A stretch of 64,000 nt of DNA from Holothuria scabra (GCA_037179385.1 CM074180.1:25463455-25527454), one strand, 5' to 3'. Numbered from the stretch's first letter, positions 36,400-47,769 are shown. The notes: a model not told the origin generated them from the letters alone. Made by a program: numbers and translations.

Positions 36400-37900
36400 C
36401 AGATAAGATAAGATCAGCTTTATTAAACCCCACAAGGGTAACTGAATGCTCGCATAAAACAGAAAAAAACAATAAAAGAGTGAAATTCCAAAAATATATA
36501 CACACAAACAACACTTAAACAGTAAAAGAGAAGAACTAAGAGAAAGCATAAGACGTAAAATATGAGAGGTAAAAGTATAAGACAATAGGAACCAAGAAGG
36601 CAAGAATTAGGGTTTGAAATTAAGATTATGGAATTTGATACATTGTGGTATAAAGGAGGAGGGGTGTCGTTTAGTAATGGAGTCGGGTAATCTCATTCTG
36701 CCACTTCTAGGAATAACCGCATTATGTAAAACAACACTAAGTGGGTGATCATTATCTTGCATAATCTTCATCAGTTTCGTCCCCAAACGACGGTGATATG
36801 TCATAGTCAGCGATGGCTGAACTTCCCCTATGATACGACTTGCCTGCTTAATAATGGTGTCGATTGCATATCTCCAATGCGTATATTCCCACCCCACGAT
36901 AACAGGTTATATTGCCAAACCCCACAAATAACAGAATTATAAAACATGGCAAGGATATTTTATTTACATTAAATTTGTTCATAATACGCATACAATACAT
37001 TCTAGGGCTTAGTTTTTTCGATAAAGCTTCTACGTGTTCATGCCAGGAAAGTCCATTGTCAATCACCACTCCAAGATACTTATAAGTGTCCACCCTCTCA
37101 ACCATACTTCCGTTTATAGTGACAACACTTGGGACATTATTTGACTTCCTATAATCAATAACCATTTCTTTTGTCTTCTTTACATTTAGTTCTAGAAAGT
37201 TGTTGGTACAATAGTTCACAAAACTGTTTATCTGCTCAACATAAGCCGTATCATCGTCCTTTGTTATCAGACCTAGTAAAGCAGTATCATCTGCAAACTT
37301 GACCAGAGAACAATTTTCAAATTTTGATCTAGCGTCTGAAGTATACAAAGTGAATAAAAATGGTGCCAGAACTGTACCTTGAGGCGCACCAGTGTTTGAC
37401 ACAATTACATTAGAAGTGTTCTGGTTCTCCGAAGTTTTTGTAGTAACATATTGGGACCTATTGGTTAAATAGTTAAGAATCCAAGCAATGAAATCATAGC
37501 GGACATTCATTTCTATTAACTTGTTGGCTAAAATGTGGGGCTGAATAGTGTTAAAAGCAGACGAAAAGTCAAAAAACATAATTCTAGCAGAATGACCCTG
37601 GTTTGTGTATTCAAGATGTGAGTACAACTTTTCAAGACTGTATAGGATGGCATCATCAGTGCTTCGCCTTTGCCTGTATGCAAACTGCAGAGGATCTAGG
37701 AATTCATCAACACTGGGCTTTAAAAGTTTTAGTGCTAGGCGCTCGCAGGTTTTCATCGCTATCGAGGTCAAAGCCACAGGTCTGAGATCATTCATGCAAG
37801 AAATATTAGATTTCTTTGGTACAGGTATTATACAAGACCGTTTCCAAAAAGCTGGGACCGTCTGAGATTTGAATGAAAGGTTAAAAATATATTTGTTCAA
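36400..37900 (-). pseudogene. Non-LTR retrotransposon (L2/CR1-like), 5'-truncated, frameshifted reverse transcriptase
   Basis: The minus frame 36848-37969 codes a reverse transcriptase: finger region (SCIIPVPKKSN), catalytic block (FFDFSSAFNTIQPHIL), primer-grip region (GAPQGTVLAPFLFTLY), the FADDTALLG active-site motif, and the thumb (YKYLGVVIDNGLSWHEHV). The frame breaks near 36900-36990. The C-terminal tail continues in another frame at 36607-36897 (DTIIKQASRIIGE, DNDHPLS, SFIPQCI), the usual L2/CR1 ending. A 3' UTR follows with aataaagc and ends in a short (atctt)n repeat at about 36400, the characteristic 3' end of this clade. The endonuclease and most of the 5' part are missing. Sequence beyond about 37900 probably belongs to a flanking repeat. 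It is dead: truncated and frameshifted. Confidence 0.88.
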
Positions 37901-38241
37901 GGGGGCAAAAATTTCGGGGCGCTTTGCGGGTCGCAATTTGCCCCCGATACAGTGATGATCACAATTCAACGAAAAATCGGAAAACTTAACTACTTCTTAC
38001 AAGCCCGAGACATGCCATTTCCGTCTGTCTGATGGGTGGCGATTTTTCAAAATTTTCTTTACGCTCCGCGCCAACTGAAGACATGTTTCATTCAGGAAAC
38101 CATTGGCCTGTACCCAAATGCTCTCATAAACAGATAAACACCTATCATCAGATACCTTTCAACCCTGTCAGTTGAGTAGTCTGTGTAGATGGATTCTTTA
38201 GTTATTGAAGTGTCAAAATGTTACTGTTTAATGTAGCAGAG

Positions 38242-39041
38242 CAGTGACGTAGCTACGGGAGGCAGGGGCGATTGTCCCCTTGCTCGCAAAGGCGAAATAT
38301 TCGGAAATTTGCCATTTGAAACACCAGGTAAACACAGTGCGGTTTTCCAACTTTTGCTTCATAAAATTCCGAATTCTTTCTAATAAAAGCTCCATATGAA
38401 ATTATTAGTTTTAAAACCGAAAAATTTTCCTCGCACTGCTCGTGCCCTTTATTGCAACCCTTCATAAAGTATGACGTCACTCATAAATCAGTCAGTGGTA
38501 AACTTTTCCGAGCAACTACAGTGCTGTTCCCCTACTAAATTTTCTTCAGTATAGACGTTAAAGTTTTAAATATTTTGTCTAAAAAAGACAAAGTTTCGGT
38601 TTTTTCTAATGTCTAATATCTAATGTCTAATATCTTTTCTAATATAACATTATGAAATAATAACCATCTTTAGTCGACATGCTATCTCATATGCTAATTG
38701 GAAACGCAGATTATTCGATAGTTCCCCAAATATTCAAACTTCTTTCCAGGGAACCCTGAATCTAAACTATTTTCTGCAATACAAGCACCATATTAACAAA
38801 CGTGTAGAAGGACTTAAATTTTCGGCGCTCTCCTCGCTCGGCAAATAACGTTTCCTATAATCTTGTGCGTACTTATGAAAAATCAGATTTTTTTTATTTA
38901 AAAAAAATTGTTCTTCCTTGAAGAAAATGCGGACAAATTTTAGCTTAAAAATGTGCCGTTTTTTCAACAGAGTAGGGTGAGGTGCATGGTCCAAAATCGT
39001 TCCTCCCCTCCCCCACTTTCATTGTGCTTCCTACCCCACTG
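38242..39041 (+). mobile_element. hAT-like non-autonomous element, about 800 bp (tentative)
   Basis: The left end cagtgacgtagctacgggag and the right end cttcctaccccactg form an imperfect CAGTGNNGTAG-type inverted pair. Inside are gcgctctcctcgctcggcaaataa-like and tcctcgcactgctcgtgccc words typical of a decayed element. The flanking 8 bp (tagcagag / catgtaac) do not match, so the pairing of these two ends is uncertain. The right end may instead belong to the left end at 35673. Confidence 0.4.
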
Positions 39042-39470
39042 CATGTAACTCAAATAAATCTTATTTGCGTCAAACTTAAAAACAATAATTTTGTTTAGTA
39101 CATGTCCTCACCCAACCTTGGGTCAAATTGGCCCAACTTTTGCAGTGAACAAAGGAACGTCACTGGCAGATTGACATACGGTAAGACCACGACTGAAGCT
39201 GATCTCGCCAAATGAAGTTACCTGGGTTTGAATGTGTTTGGATACTTTTTGAAGTGAACGTATTTTTCAGAAAGTAAGATTTCTAGTTGTATTGCATTTA
39301 AAACTATATGGCTATTTAAAAAGATATATTTCTTCAAAAAAGTGTTACATTTATGGAGAAAATAGATCGACGTGTGATTTTCAAAAATGTAAGAGTTCGT
39401 TTACACTCAGTTTAAGTTTTGCAATAGCAAAGAGCACGAACTCCATACCGTGCACCCGCATATGCTTATA

Positions 39471-39672
39471 GGTTGAGTTAGATGGATTTTACGGCCCAGT
39501 TTCCAACCAATTGGTTCAAGTCGGGCCGGCCAAGGCATTTTTCCAGTTGTGACTCACTGGTGTGTTATCCCTACTCCATTGCAAAGTCTTCTGTATGAGC
39601 CGGCCAGGATTCGACCTTTCGACCTCCCAACTGCAGGTCTGATGGTGTAACCAATTGACCATACAGTCGGTC
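39471..39672 (-). mobile_element. tRNA-derived SINE, complete-looking copy
   Basis: Read on the minus strand, it starts with a tRNA-like head: an A-box-like tggtcaattggtta, then accatcagacctgcag, then a B-box-like ggtcgaatcctgg at 39604-39616. A short body follows (caatggagtagggataacac, cagtgagtcacaactgg, gccggcccgacttgaaccaa, gaaactgggccgtaaaat), then the tail ccatctaactcaacc. Pieces of the same family are at 26045, 40690, 42090, 51945 and 58420. The head would carry an internal pol III promoter. The family name is not known to me. Confidence 0.8.
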
Positions 39673-40689
39673 TACCAGCAAGTTCACGACCAAGATCAAA
39701 ACAGTTACAGGCTTCCTCACGTACACTTCCTCTGTATCATATACAGCCTTTTCCAAAACTTTCAGCCCTTGAATTCTCTGAACTTGAAAAGAATATTGTC
39801 CCATTATTTGATGGATTTTAGTAAAAAAAGAAAATTGAAAAAGCAAACAATCGCGGATTTGACTTTATTTTTTCATTTTTTCATTTTTCCTTTTCTCGGT
39901 CACGTTTTACATTTCCTCAACGATGGGTTAGTGCTTTCATTACACATGGCACTAATAACGAGAGATACAATTAAAAAATCGACACGGCTCTCACAATGGT
40001 TCTATGAGTCACGCTCATTGGAAGTAGTAGCGCTACTATATTTGTGTTATCTCGAGAAGTACACTAATTGATTTTTAGCTCGTAATCATGGCTACTAACA
40101 ACTCTTGCGATTGCGAAGATGAGAAAGCAATTAATTTGACTTCAAACGATATTTTATTCTCGGCGATATGAAGAGTGTCTCTTGCCTTGAAACCCAAAGG
40201 ACGGTCCGTCAACTTGATGATCGAACTCTTGATATCACGCTTCATTGGAATGTAGATTGTGTTTATAAAACAGTAGAAAACAAATGACTTCAATTCTTGT
40301 CATGCCCGAAAGAGTTATACGAAAGCTGAAACTGAGCATGAAAGATGAATTGTTATTTTGGTAATATGCTGTACGATTCTTGCTAGGTCGACTTCTCGAA
40401 TTAAACGCAGGTATTTCGCCTGAAATAGCGCATGTCTATGATAATCATAATGACAGGCTACTCAACCTAGATAATATTGAAGTTAAATTATCGTTTCCAT
40501 GGTCACCATGACGTCTTTTTCACGTTCAATTTCCACTGTGATGTTGCCTTAAATTTTGAGCTAAAATGCCACACTGGACGCTATTCGCGAGTTCTTACTA
40601 TCTTAAAAATTACTCTCCATATGGGTTTCGAAAATAATTATTGCTATTCTGCATGGAGATACATAGTTACATCAGTACATGGAGTTTTA

Positions 40690-40765
40690 CTGACCAGTGT
40701 CTAACCAATAGATCTGAGTCGGGCCGGTCACGGCCCGTTTTCCAGTTATGGCTTACTGGCTTCTG
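40690..40765 (-). mobile_element. SINE fragment
   Basis: aaccaatagatctgagtcgg, gccggtcacggcccg and ttttccagttatggcttact correspond to the 3' body of the SINE at 39471-39672. No head or tail. Confidence 0.6.
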
Positions 40766-41707
40766 CATGGAGGTAGTAGTTAAGTTACAAATATATGGTC
40801 GTGTAAAGTATTGATATAGGCTGATTCGAAAAAGTTGGACCAACTTTTACCAAATTTGGGTCCTTAAACCACCTTCTAAATTGTTCGCTACAGAACTATC
40901 CAAATTTAGTGTTAGCGTAAACATGTCAAATGAAGTATAACACCAATTAATGTAAAGAGTAATTCTGTAACTAATTTAGGTGACCCCTCGACCAGCACTT
41001 TTTCTTAAGTCCTCCCGACACTCTGGCAAAGGCCCTGAAGTAAAATACTGAACCAAATGATATTATATAACCATATCCGAAATGTTATATTCATAAAATC
41101 TAGTAAAATAAGGCCCAGGTTCAACTTCGGCCAAATTCAAGGAATTCAATTTCATTCGATTTCTTTACGTAAAAGAATTTTTCACTGCTCATTCCTAACG
41201 GAGTTACTACTAACATTTCCACGGATGTTGTTTTACGCTGTGACAACTGATTTTAGATTTAAAAGAAGTACATATTCCCCAGTTATTGTAAGACATGAAT
41301 TAAATCGATCAAAATTCACCACCCTCAGTCAAGAGTACCTCACATTATGAATCTGTTTTAGTAAGGTACACCCTAGATTCCCTAATGTGGAAAAAGTTTC
41401 CCAAGATTTACATTATACGATCACTCATGTGAGGAAGGAATTTCTTTTTACCTGTTTACGGATTTTTACAAGCTTCAACTCTCACAGGTGGTAATAACCG
41501 TAATATTATTGCCAACACATCGACATAACAATTATAACATATTTAAACAGGGTATGGTAATAATAGCTGTAGTAAGTGTGTAAAGACGAATGCTAACAGC
41601 GCTTGTGGGTAGCCTGCGTAGCGTCTCTGTGGCTGCAGCCCCTCTTTCGTGGCGATGAGCTTGACGAAGAAATTCGTCCGCCCCGCGAGCTATTAGCGGG
41701 GTGCACC

Positions 41708-41906
41708 TGCCTAAGATCGTCTCCCTTTATTGTCTACATGAATTTCAAATCCTAATATTCAGTGAAATTGATGGAATCAAGTTACAATGCGATGTACAAC
41801 CATCCATGATTCAAGTAAGCAAGGGAATTGAAAGACTAACGGTAATGGACTCCTGTTATGTCCAGCTAAATTCAGACCATCACTTGACTGTCCGGATTCG
41901 TCAATA
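41708..41906 (+). mobile_element. MITE with TATAGACGAATCCG ends, truncated copy 3
   Basis: Matches the 25363 copy from the cgtct-tttattgtct block onward: atgaatttcaaatcctaata, ttcagtgaaattgatgg, accatccatg, and right tip cggattcgtcaata. The left terminus is missing; the sequence before it (41600-41707) is related to 48430-48490 (agcctgcgtagcg / gtctgcgtagcggcc). Confidence 0.65.
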
Positions 41907-42089
41907 CACTCAAGAGGGTATGAGACGATTTTTCCATCATAACAAATTAAAGTTATTTCCTTAGTAAAAGAGGATCTAACAAGTTTATCAACAACTTCCA
42001 ATGGACTGGATTAGTAAGATGAGGTTTTACAGCGGCTCAGTTTCTTACAATATGGGAGAGTTGGGAGGACTTAAGAAAAACGGTTCTTT

Positions 42090-42290
42090 ACCATTCGGTT
42101 TTATTTGTTGTGGTTCAGTGACTTTTTTCCCCTACCCCATTGTTAATGCTGAGCACCAAGAACAATGGTTGTACGTTTTAAGTCTTCGGCATGGCTCGGC
42201 CAAGATTCAAACTCCAGACCTCCCAGCGGCAAGTCAAATGCTTCTACCACCTGACCCTGCCGGAAGTCGGCATGGATGTGAGAAATTTCC
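42090..42290 (-). mobile_element. tRNA-derived SINE, 5' part
   Basis: On the minus strand a tRNA-like head (gggtcaggtggtagaagc, then gacttgccgctgggaggtc, then a B-box-like ggagtttgaatcttggcc) is followed by ccattgttcttggtgctcag and caatggggtaggggaaaa. This is the head and middle body of the SINE whose 3' part is seen at 39471-39585. It is not a functional tRNA gene: the cloverleaf arms do not pair as in a tRNA. Confidence 0.7.
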
Positions 42291-42766
42291 AAGATAGCTC
42301 TCTGAGGAAAGGGTTTGGGGTAGTCTTTTGAAGGTGGTATGGGGGAGAGTCAACCTCAAATTTCTGTTACTAATCGTCGGTATCATAGTTTTTGCAGAAT
42401 CGCTTTTAATGAACAGGGGACACTGATTTGTAAAAGATTTTTACTAATACAGTGTAAATAGCCAATTGCACAATACTTCATAATTCTGTTGCTTAAGACA
42501 CAAAATGATGAGAGCTTGGAATTATCTGAAGGCCACGAGGCATGATTGATTTCTCCTGCGACGGGAAACTACCAGCAATATACTCTCTCCCCCATCTCCG
42601 TCGTCGTGAATCACATTATATACATCTTTTATGGTGTTAATGTACACAATACCTTACTATCTTCATAGCATTCAGTTGATATCATTGATTTCAGTCGATA
42701 TTAAGTAACTCACTTCAATATCTTAAAGCACTGGTAACACAAAATCTTTAAATTCTGAGCTGACAA

Positions 42767-42937
42767 GTCACTTTAGTCAACAATACTGAATAATATTTGA
42801 CTAATAATTGACCCAGTTTACTTAGTGTATAACAATTATTAAGCCCAAAGTTTGGCCAATATTCTTCATTCCATTACTACGAAATTAGTCAGATATCATC
42901 ACAAATTAGTCAAATATGAGTGACTAAAGTGGTTAGT
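42767..42937. repeat. Inverted ttagtca / tgactaa repeat just upstream of an exon
   Basis: agtcactttagtcaacaata at the left and gagtgactaaagtggttagt at the right are inverted copies, with further ttagtcaaatat / atatttgactaa pairs inside. This is a MITE-like structure ending about 70 bp before the S1-S3 exon (43008), next to its branch-point region. No target duplication could be read. Confidence 0.5.
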
Positions 42938-43007
42938 CAATTCAGACACCACTTGAGTAATTTGCGTTTACAGTGAATGTATTTTTTTTCCTCTTCCACC
43001 TCTTTAG

Positions 43008-43406
43008 ATGATGAGTATGGACGCAGAGATGCTCCCGCAGTACAAAAGAGAAACACCGAAAACGCCTCCACACATCATTTTACATTATTGTACTTTTAAA
43101 ACTATTTGGGATTGGGTTATACTTCTCTTAACAACTTACACGGCTGTGGCAGTGCCTTTCAATGTTGCCTTCACTGATCGAGAGTCGGAGGACTATATAA
43201 CGATGGTCGTTATTGACGGAATTGTGGATATAGTATTTTTCGTCGACGTCATTTTGAATTTTCACACCACTTTTGTCGGACCTGGAGGGGAGGTAGTGTC
43301 CGATCCTAAAATTATACGAATGAGTTATCTAAAGACTTGGTTCATTATTGATCTATTGTCGTGCCTACCCTATGACGTCATCAACGCATTTCAAGGCGCT
43401 ACAAAT
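43008..43406 (+). CDS. eag (KCNH1/KCNH5): EAG channel exon: end of linker, S1, S2 and S3
   Basis: 133 codons, phase 0 at both ends (tctttag|ATG; AAT|gtaagt). It starts [20 protein letters not shown]; the family string [18 protein letters not shown] follows. Recovered-protein residues are 87-219. S1 is around [19 protein letters not shown]2 is around [19 protein letters not shown] and carries the acidic residues that face S4 and bind divalent cations in EAG channels. The S2-S3 loop is [21 protein letters not shown]3 is [18 protein letters not shown]. The extracellular S1-S2 loop is short ([11 protein letters not shown]). The first ATG is internal to the protein and should not be taken as the translation start. 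Confidence 0.96.
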
Positions 43407-44055
43407 GTAAGTGCATTTTGTGTGAGTGTGTGTGTGTTTGGGTGTATGTGTATTTTGATACAGACAATGAAACTTTTTTCTTTACATGAAGCTACTGCAA
43501 TCATATCCCATGGGGCCCGATGGTAGAAGGTACGGTCCCGTGATGTAAGATTGCCTAATATAAACATGCCGTGACGTTTGTTCTTGAGAGTAAAACGTTC
43601 ATACCCCAGATGATCAAAGGCGGTGTGGGGTGAAACTGATTTCTGAGTTTGTTACATGATCTGTTCCTTCAAGTCGTCTACTTTTTTCACTGTGTTCACA
43701 TTGCGCAAAAAAAGCAATCAGGTTGATTGTCTCTCCTCTTCGCTAACCCCAAAAGATATGTAACTTTTGTTTATTTTGTTATATATTGTACTGTCAATCT
43801 ATTTATCAAATGTGATACCGGAATATATCAAATGCATATTCACTGAGCTTCATTTCCTCCCTGGGGAGATGAGGTGAAATAAGGCGGAGGAGAGCAATGT
43901 TTCAAAAAGTAAGAAGGAAAGTTTCATCATGATGTTTGGGCAGATAACTATCTTCTGATACTCAGCATGTGACGCCTCCTAGCCAGGGACTTTCCCCTCG
44001 TCATCATTTTTTCGCTCACCCCTTGAATAGGCAAGATTGGTAATTATTGAATAGA

Positions 44056-44310
44056 TTTGTTGGGCATAGCGCTGGATGAACAAACCGAGATCAAAATGTA
44101 GCGCACGGCGTTCCCTTGTTTTCCTGAAATACTTACAAACATCACTAATTTAAGAGCATACCCAACCCGATTGAAAATATGGGTCTCATCCCTACTTTTC
44201 GACAGCTGAAAATTTTTACACCAAATGGCATTTAGGCACAGTCCACTGCAAAAAAAAACCACATGAAGATTCCTTCTAATGATATGCATGTGTTAGGAAA
44301 GAATGATTTC
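44056..44310 (+). repeat. Dispersed repeat, copy 2 (partner at 6912-7160)
   Basis: Same-orientation relative of 6912-7160, with matching blocks ttgttgggcatagc, aaaccgag, cacggcgttccc, cccaacccga, tgggtctcat and aaatttttacac. It is non-coding and lies in the intron after the S3 exon. Confidence 0.55.
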
Positions 44311-45488
44311 GAGAAATGCTTTCTGGATAACGTCTGTACCTATAGAATTGGGTTGGTTATTAAAACGAGTGGTAGCAATGGGCGTACGTGCAAACCTCCC
44401 TAAAACGAATTACTAAACTCGCCTTTTATTGGGGGTTTCAGTTCTTTTTTATCAGACCGCTGTGTTAAACAGGGCATATCTCCAGCGAGGTTTGGGGTTG
44501 CAAAAATATGATACTGACAGGGCCGAACAGCAAAATAAAAATAAAAAAGAAAAATTTGTAATTTTTTATGAGTACAAATATAGTTTTGTTCATTGTATCA
44601 CATTGCTGTCGAGAAAGTGAAATATGAATAAATAGTATTCAGTGGTGTAATCAACTTTCATCTACCTTTCTTGCTGCAACATGAAGTCCCTGACTGATTT
44701 TTCATGGCAAAAATACCTGGCTCCATATATCGTGACGTCCCTGTTGTTGTCCAATACTTAAATTGAAGCTAGGCTTGAAGGCTGATTAGTCACTTGATTT
44801 CTGTTTTGCCATGGTTAGGTTTGGGTCAAGGTATGTCGTCATAGGACCTATGTCAGTCATGTCATTAACTTGCAAACTTGGAGTCCATTTTCAAAAAAGT
44901 GGCTATATAGTCTCGATGAGTGACCAAGACGGAAACAGATTCCGCATAAGTTGTTTGCGAGTGACACTCAGTCAAAGTAGACTTTTTGAAGGTGAAAATC
45001 CAGTCTCCGGATTGAGTAGAATGGTAACTACATCTGGAACAACATACAAACTAAATTTACTTATGTTGTATTACTTATTCCCTGTTGAAATCAATCACCT
45101 TTTCATTTCAATAAGAACGTTTACTCACTTTATATTCGTCATTAATTAATAAAATTAATTAACAAATTAATTATTCCAATATCAGCATATTTCTAAAGCA
45201 ACTATTAATGTCCTCAAGATACCTACATTACTCTTATTTTACACCAAGAGTAATATAGTTTTACTGCTAAACATAAAAACGGTGAAATATTCATTAAAAT
45301 TTAAATTACATCTGACGGATTAGTTTCCATTGAAGGATTCAAATTAGAATTTTAAGTTAGCTTTAATATCACTGTCGTAGAAATTCAACGTTGCTAATGT
45401 TACTGAAACAAAAGAATGAACTGCAAATTTATCCGTGCATAAATTGATTAAACTGGTAATCAAATGAGATGTTTATTTTTATTCACAG

Positions 45489-45879
45489 AACGACATCAGC
45501 CGCATATTCAGTGCTTTAAAAGTAGTTCGTCTTTTGAGGCTGGGCCGAGTAGTTCGAAAGCTTGACCATTATATCGAGTACGGACTTGCCTTCCTCGTAC
45601 TTTTGATGTTGACGTTTGTGCTAATAGCTCACTGGTTGGCCTGTATCTGGTACAGGATCGGGTTCGACAACCTCAGTCAGGAAGGTTGGCTTTATCAACT
45701 AGGACTAGACCTGAAGATGCCTTACAACTATAACCAGACGGGTGGTCCCGGTACCGGGTCGGAGTACGTCTCGGCTTTGTACTATACCATGAGTAGCTTG
45801 ACGAGTGTTGGATTTGGGAACATATCTGCAACTACGTCCGGGGAGAAAATCTTTACCATCATCATGATGATCCTTGGAT
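45489..45879 (+). CDS. eag (KCNH1/KCNH5): EAG channel exon: S4, S5, pore loop and start of S6
   Basis: Residues 220-349 plus a split Ser. Acceptor is cacag|AAC; donor is GGA T|gtaagt (phase 1, inside S6). The S4 voltage sensor reads [20 protein letters not shown] with regularly spaced Lys/Arg. S5 is around [23 protein letters not shown]. The pore helix and selectivity filter are [14 protein letters not shown] (filter at 45804-45821). The S5-pore turret has one N-glycosylation sequon (Asn-Gln-Thr, residue 301) and appears about a dozen residues shorter than in human KCNH1 from memory. S6 begins [10 protein letters not shown] and continues in the next exon. Confidence 0.96.
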
Positions 45880-45957
45880 GTAAGTCGACAATGCAAATAA
45901 TGAGAACCCTCGGTCTTTTGGTTAGAGGGGCTCATTGAGTTGATATCGATAACTTAA

Positions 45958-46253
45958 AGGGGCAATCCTCTCACCCCAAACTACACTTCTAGTAAAGGGT
46001 AACAGAAACTTTCAATTGGCTCAGCTTTTTGATTGACTTCTACATCAAATAATGCAGAGTACCAGAACTTATATTACATAGCACGAACTGTTCTGATAGT
46101 GTTTTGATTATACACATTGAGCTTTCTATATTCACCCTGAAGCAATAAAATGAGATTGTGTCTGGAGAAGGGTAAATTTCAGACAATTGTGGGAGGGGCT
46201 TAATTAAGAAGGTTAGGAGAATTGGTACTGTTTGGGATGAGAAAATTGGACCT
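45958..46253. mobile_element. TTAA MITE, family B, copy 3
   Basis: 296 bp. The left tip aggggcaatcctctcacccc abuts TTAA (45954-45957). The right tip gggatgagaaaattggacct abuts ataa (one-base drift). Inverted tips and inner blocks (caattggctcag, caccctgaagcaataaaa, gacaattgtgggaggggct) match 3337-3631 and 18696-18987. It sits 78 bp after the donor of the pore exon. Confidence 0.8.
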
Positions 46254-46499
46254 ATAATGAGAGAACTGAAGAGTCAGTACAATATGACAATGCTTATAGG
46301 TAGCATAATAAGTCAAGTTTCATATCTGATAATTATGGGAAAAGCTAAAATTTTGAATTTTGTTATGTCCTGAATTGCAAAGGTTTGTGCACAATTTGAA
46401 AAAGTGTCTGGTCACGAACCCAATTGAACCGTTAAGTACTCACTCATAGAACAGTTATTTGTAGGTAGGGTATTGAGATTGTCTAAGATTGACCATTTA

Positions 46500-46790
46500 T
46501 CATTGGTATATAAAGAAAACTGAACAGGTTTGGAAAATTTGTGGGATTTCATGAACCAACTCAATGAGCTGCTTTAAGATCATGTTTAGTATCTGTTCTT
46601 TTAATCCAGTCTGGAATGGAGCCATACATGACAGACCAATAATGTAAATGGTCTGAGGGCCATGAGGTTGGTCACGTATTGTCCTTCAATGGAAGTAATA
46701 GCTTCTTCGGGAAGCAGTTAAAGTTTGGGTTTCGTTGAGCGGCCCTTTGCCAGAGGGCCAGGAGGCCCTTAGAAAATATAATGAGAACAT
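46500..46790 (-). pseudogene. Protein-like fragment of unknown family (copy 2, decayed)
   Basis: On the minus strand the frame reads LWQRAAQRNPNFNCFPKKL (about 46700-46755), then in-frame stops. It is related to LWQRALRRKQTINYFPKKL in the 135-codon frame at 35982-36389. Further downstream, residues resembling EIPQIFQTCSVFFIYQ match FEHLSKVSQTVLSFLDRI of the first copy after a frame change. It is a broken coding relic; family and origin are unknown. Confidence 0.4.
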
Positions 46791-47164
46791 TAAATCAGTG
46801 AAAAGTGGTAACGGGGACATTGACCAAATCTTGTTTATAATGGACAAAAGCAGTTTCCTTAAACTTATTTCAAAACAAAAGCTTAATCTCACAAATTCCT
46901 TCCTTTTCTTCTTCCAAGTTTCCCTCATGATATTTCAGGTCATAAATATTTGCGTATTCGCAGTAGATCAAACAGTGACAGCTCTCAAAGATTCACAATT
47001 GATTTAGAAAATCGTTGTCACGTGATCATCCAGAAGCATTCAAGAAATTTAGGATATTCCACCACACGATTCAAATCAGGGTGACTGCATTTCCCTTCAA
47101 ACGTTTTAGGCTAAAAAGTCTTGCAAAGTGACAGGGTGTATATACTTAATACCAGATACTAAGA

Positions 47165-47745
47165 TTTTATCCACCGTATCAAAGGGGAGATTTATGCAAA
47201 AATTAAATTTTCATATGTGAAAGAAAAACCAAATCTACACACTGTGGTGAAATTTCCATTCAAATCGGACATACATTTCTTGAGATATTACTAAATGAAG
47301 TTACTAGTTTTGTCTTCCAAAGTGAGCTTGAGGGCAGCAGAGGTTATATCACTTCCTCACATTGACAAGGAATGTTTTGTTTCCCTTTGTTTTTCAAACT
47401 GCTTTGTTGACCTTGGAGTAAATAGTAATACGACCTCCCTGTGGGGAATGCAAAGTTTGTGAAGTTCTCATGCCACTTATGCAATCACATTTTGAAAATA
47501 TGGGATTGTTGAGAAGAAAATGGGATGTAAATTTTAAAGAAAAACAAAAGGTTGTACATTAATGTGGGGATATAATGTCATATATGCTTGCTTCAAGTTC
47601 ACTTTTTGTTGAAAATCTGACAACTTTACTTGCTCATATCTTGAGAAGCACACATCAGATTTTAATGCAAGTTTCACCAAAATGCTTAGAATAAGTACCT
47701 CTCCAACATATCGATATCTGATATGACCTTAAACCCTTCTTTTAA
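47165..47745 (-). repeat. Dispersed repeat of about 570 bp, copy 2 (inverse of 8742-9310)
   Basis: Reverse-complement match to 8742-9310 along nearly its full length (ccctttgtttttcaaactg, gggcagcagaggttatatca, aatgtggggatata, gcttgcttcaagttcac, gacaactttacttgc, agaataagtacctct). It lies in the intron between the pore exon and the S6 exon. Confidence 0.75.
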
Positions 47746-47769
47746 GAAATAGTTGTAGGATACACCCCT

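Noticed and set aside
39600..39672. tRNA gene on the minus strand
   Set aside because: A- and B-box-like motifs are present, but the arms do not fold as a cloverleaf and it continues into a repeated SINE body.
42200..42280. tRNA gene on the minus strand
   Set aside because: Same reason: it is the head of a SINE copy, with broken arm pairing.
44811..45149. 112-codon plus-strand frame in the intron between the S3 and S4 exons
   Set aside because: No similarity to any family I know, AT-rich end, and no splice signals linking it to the channel frame.
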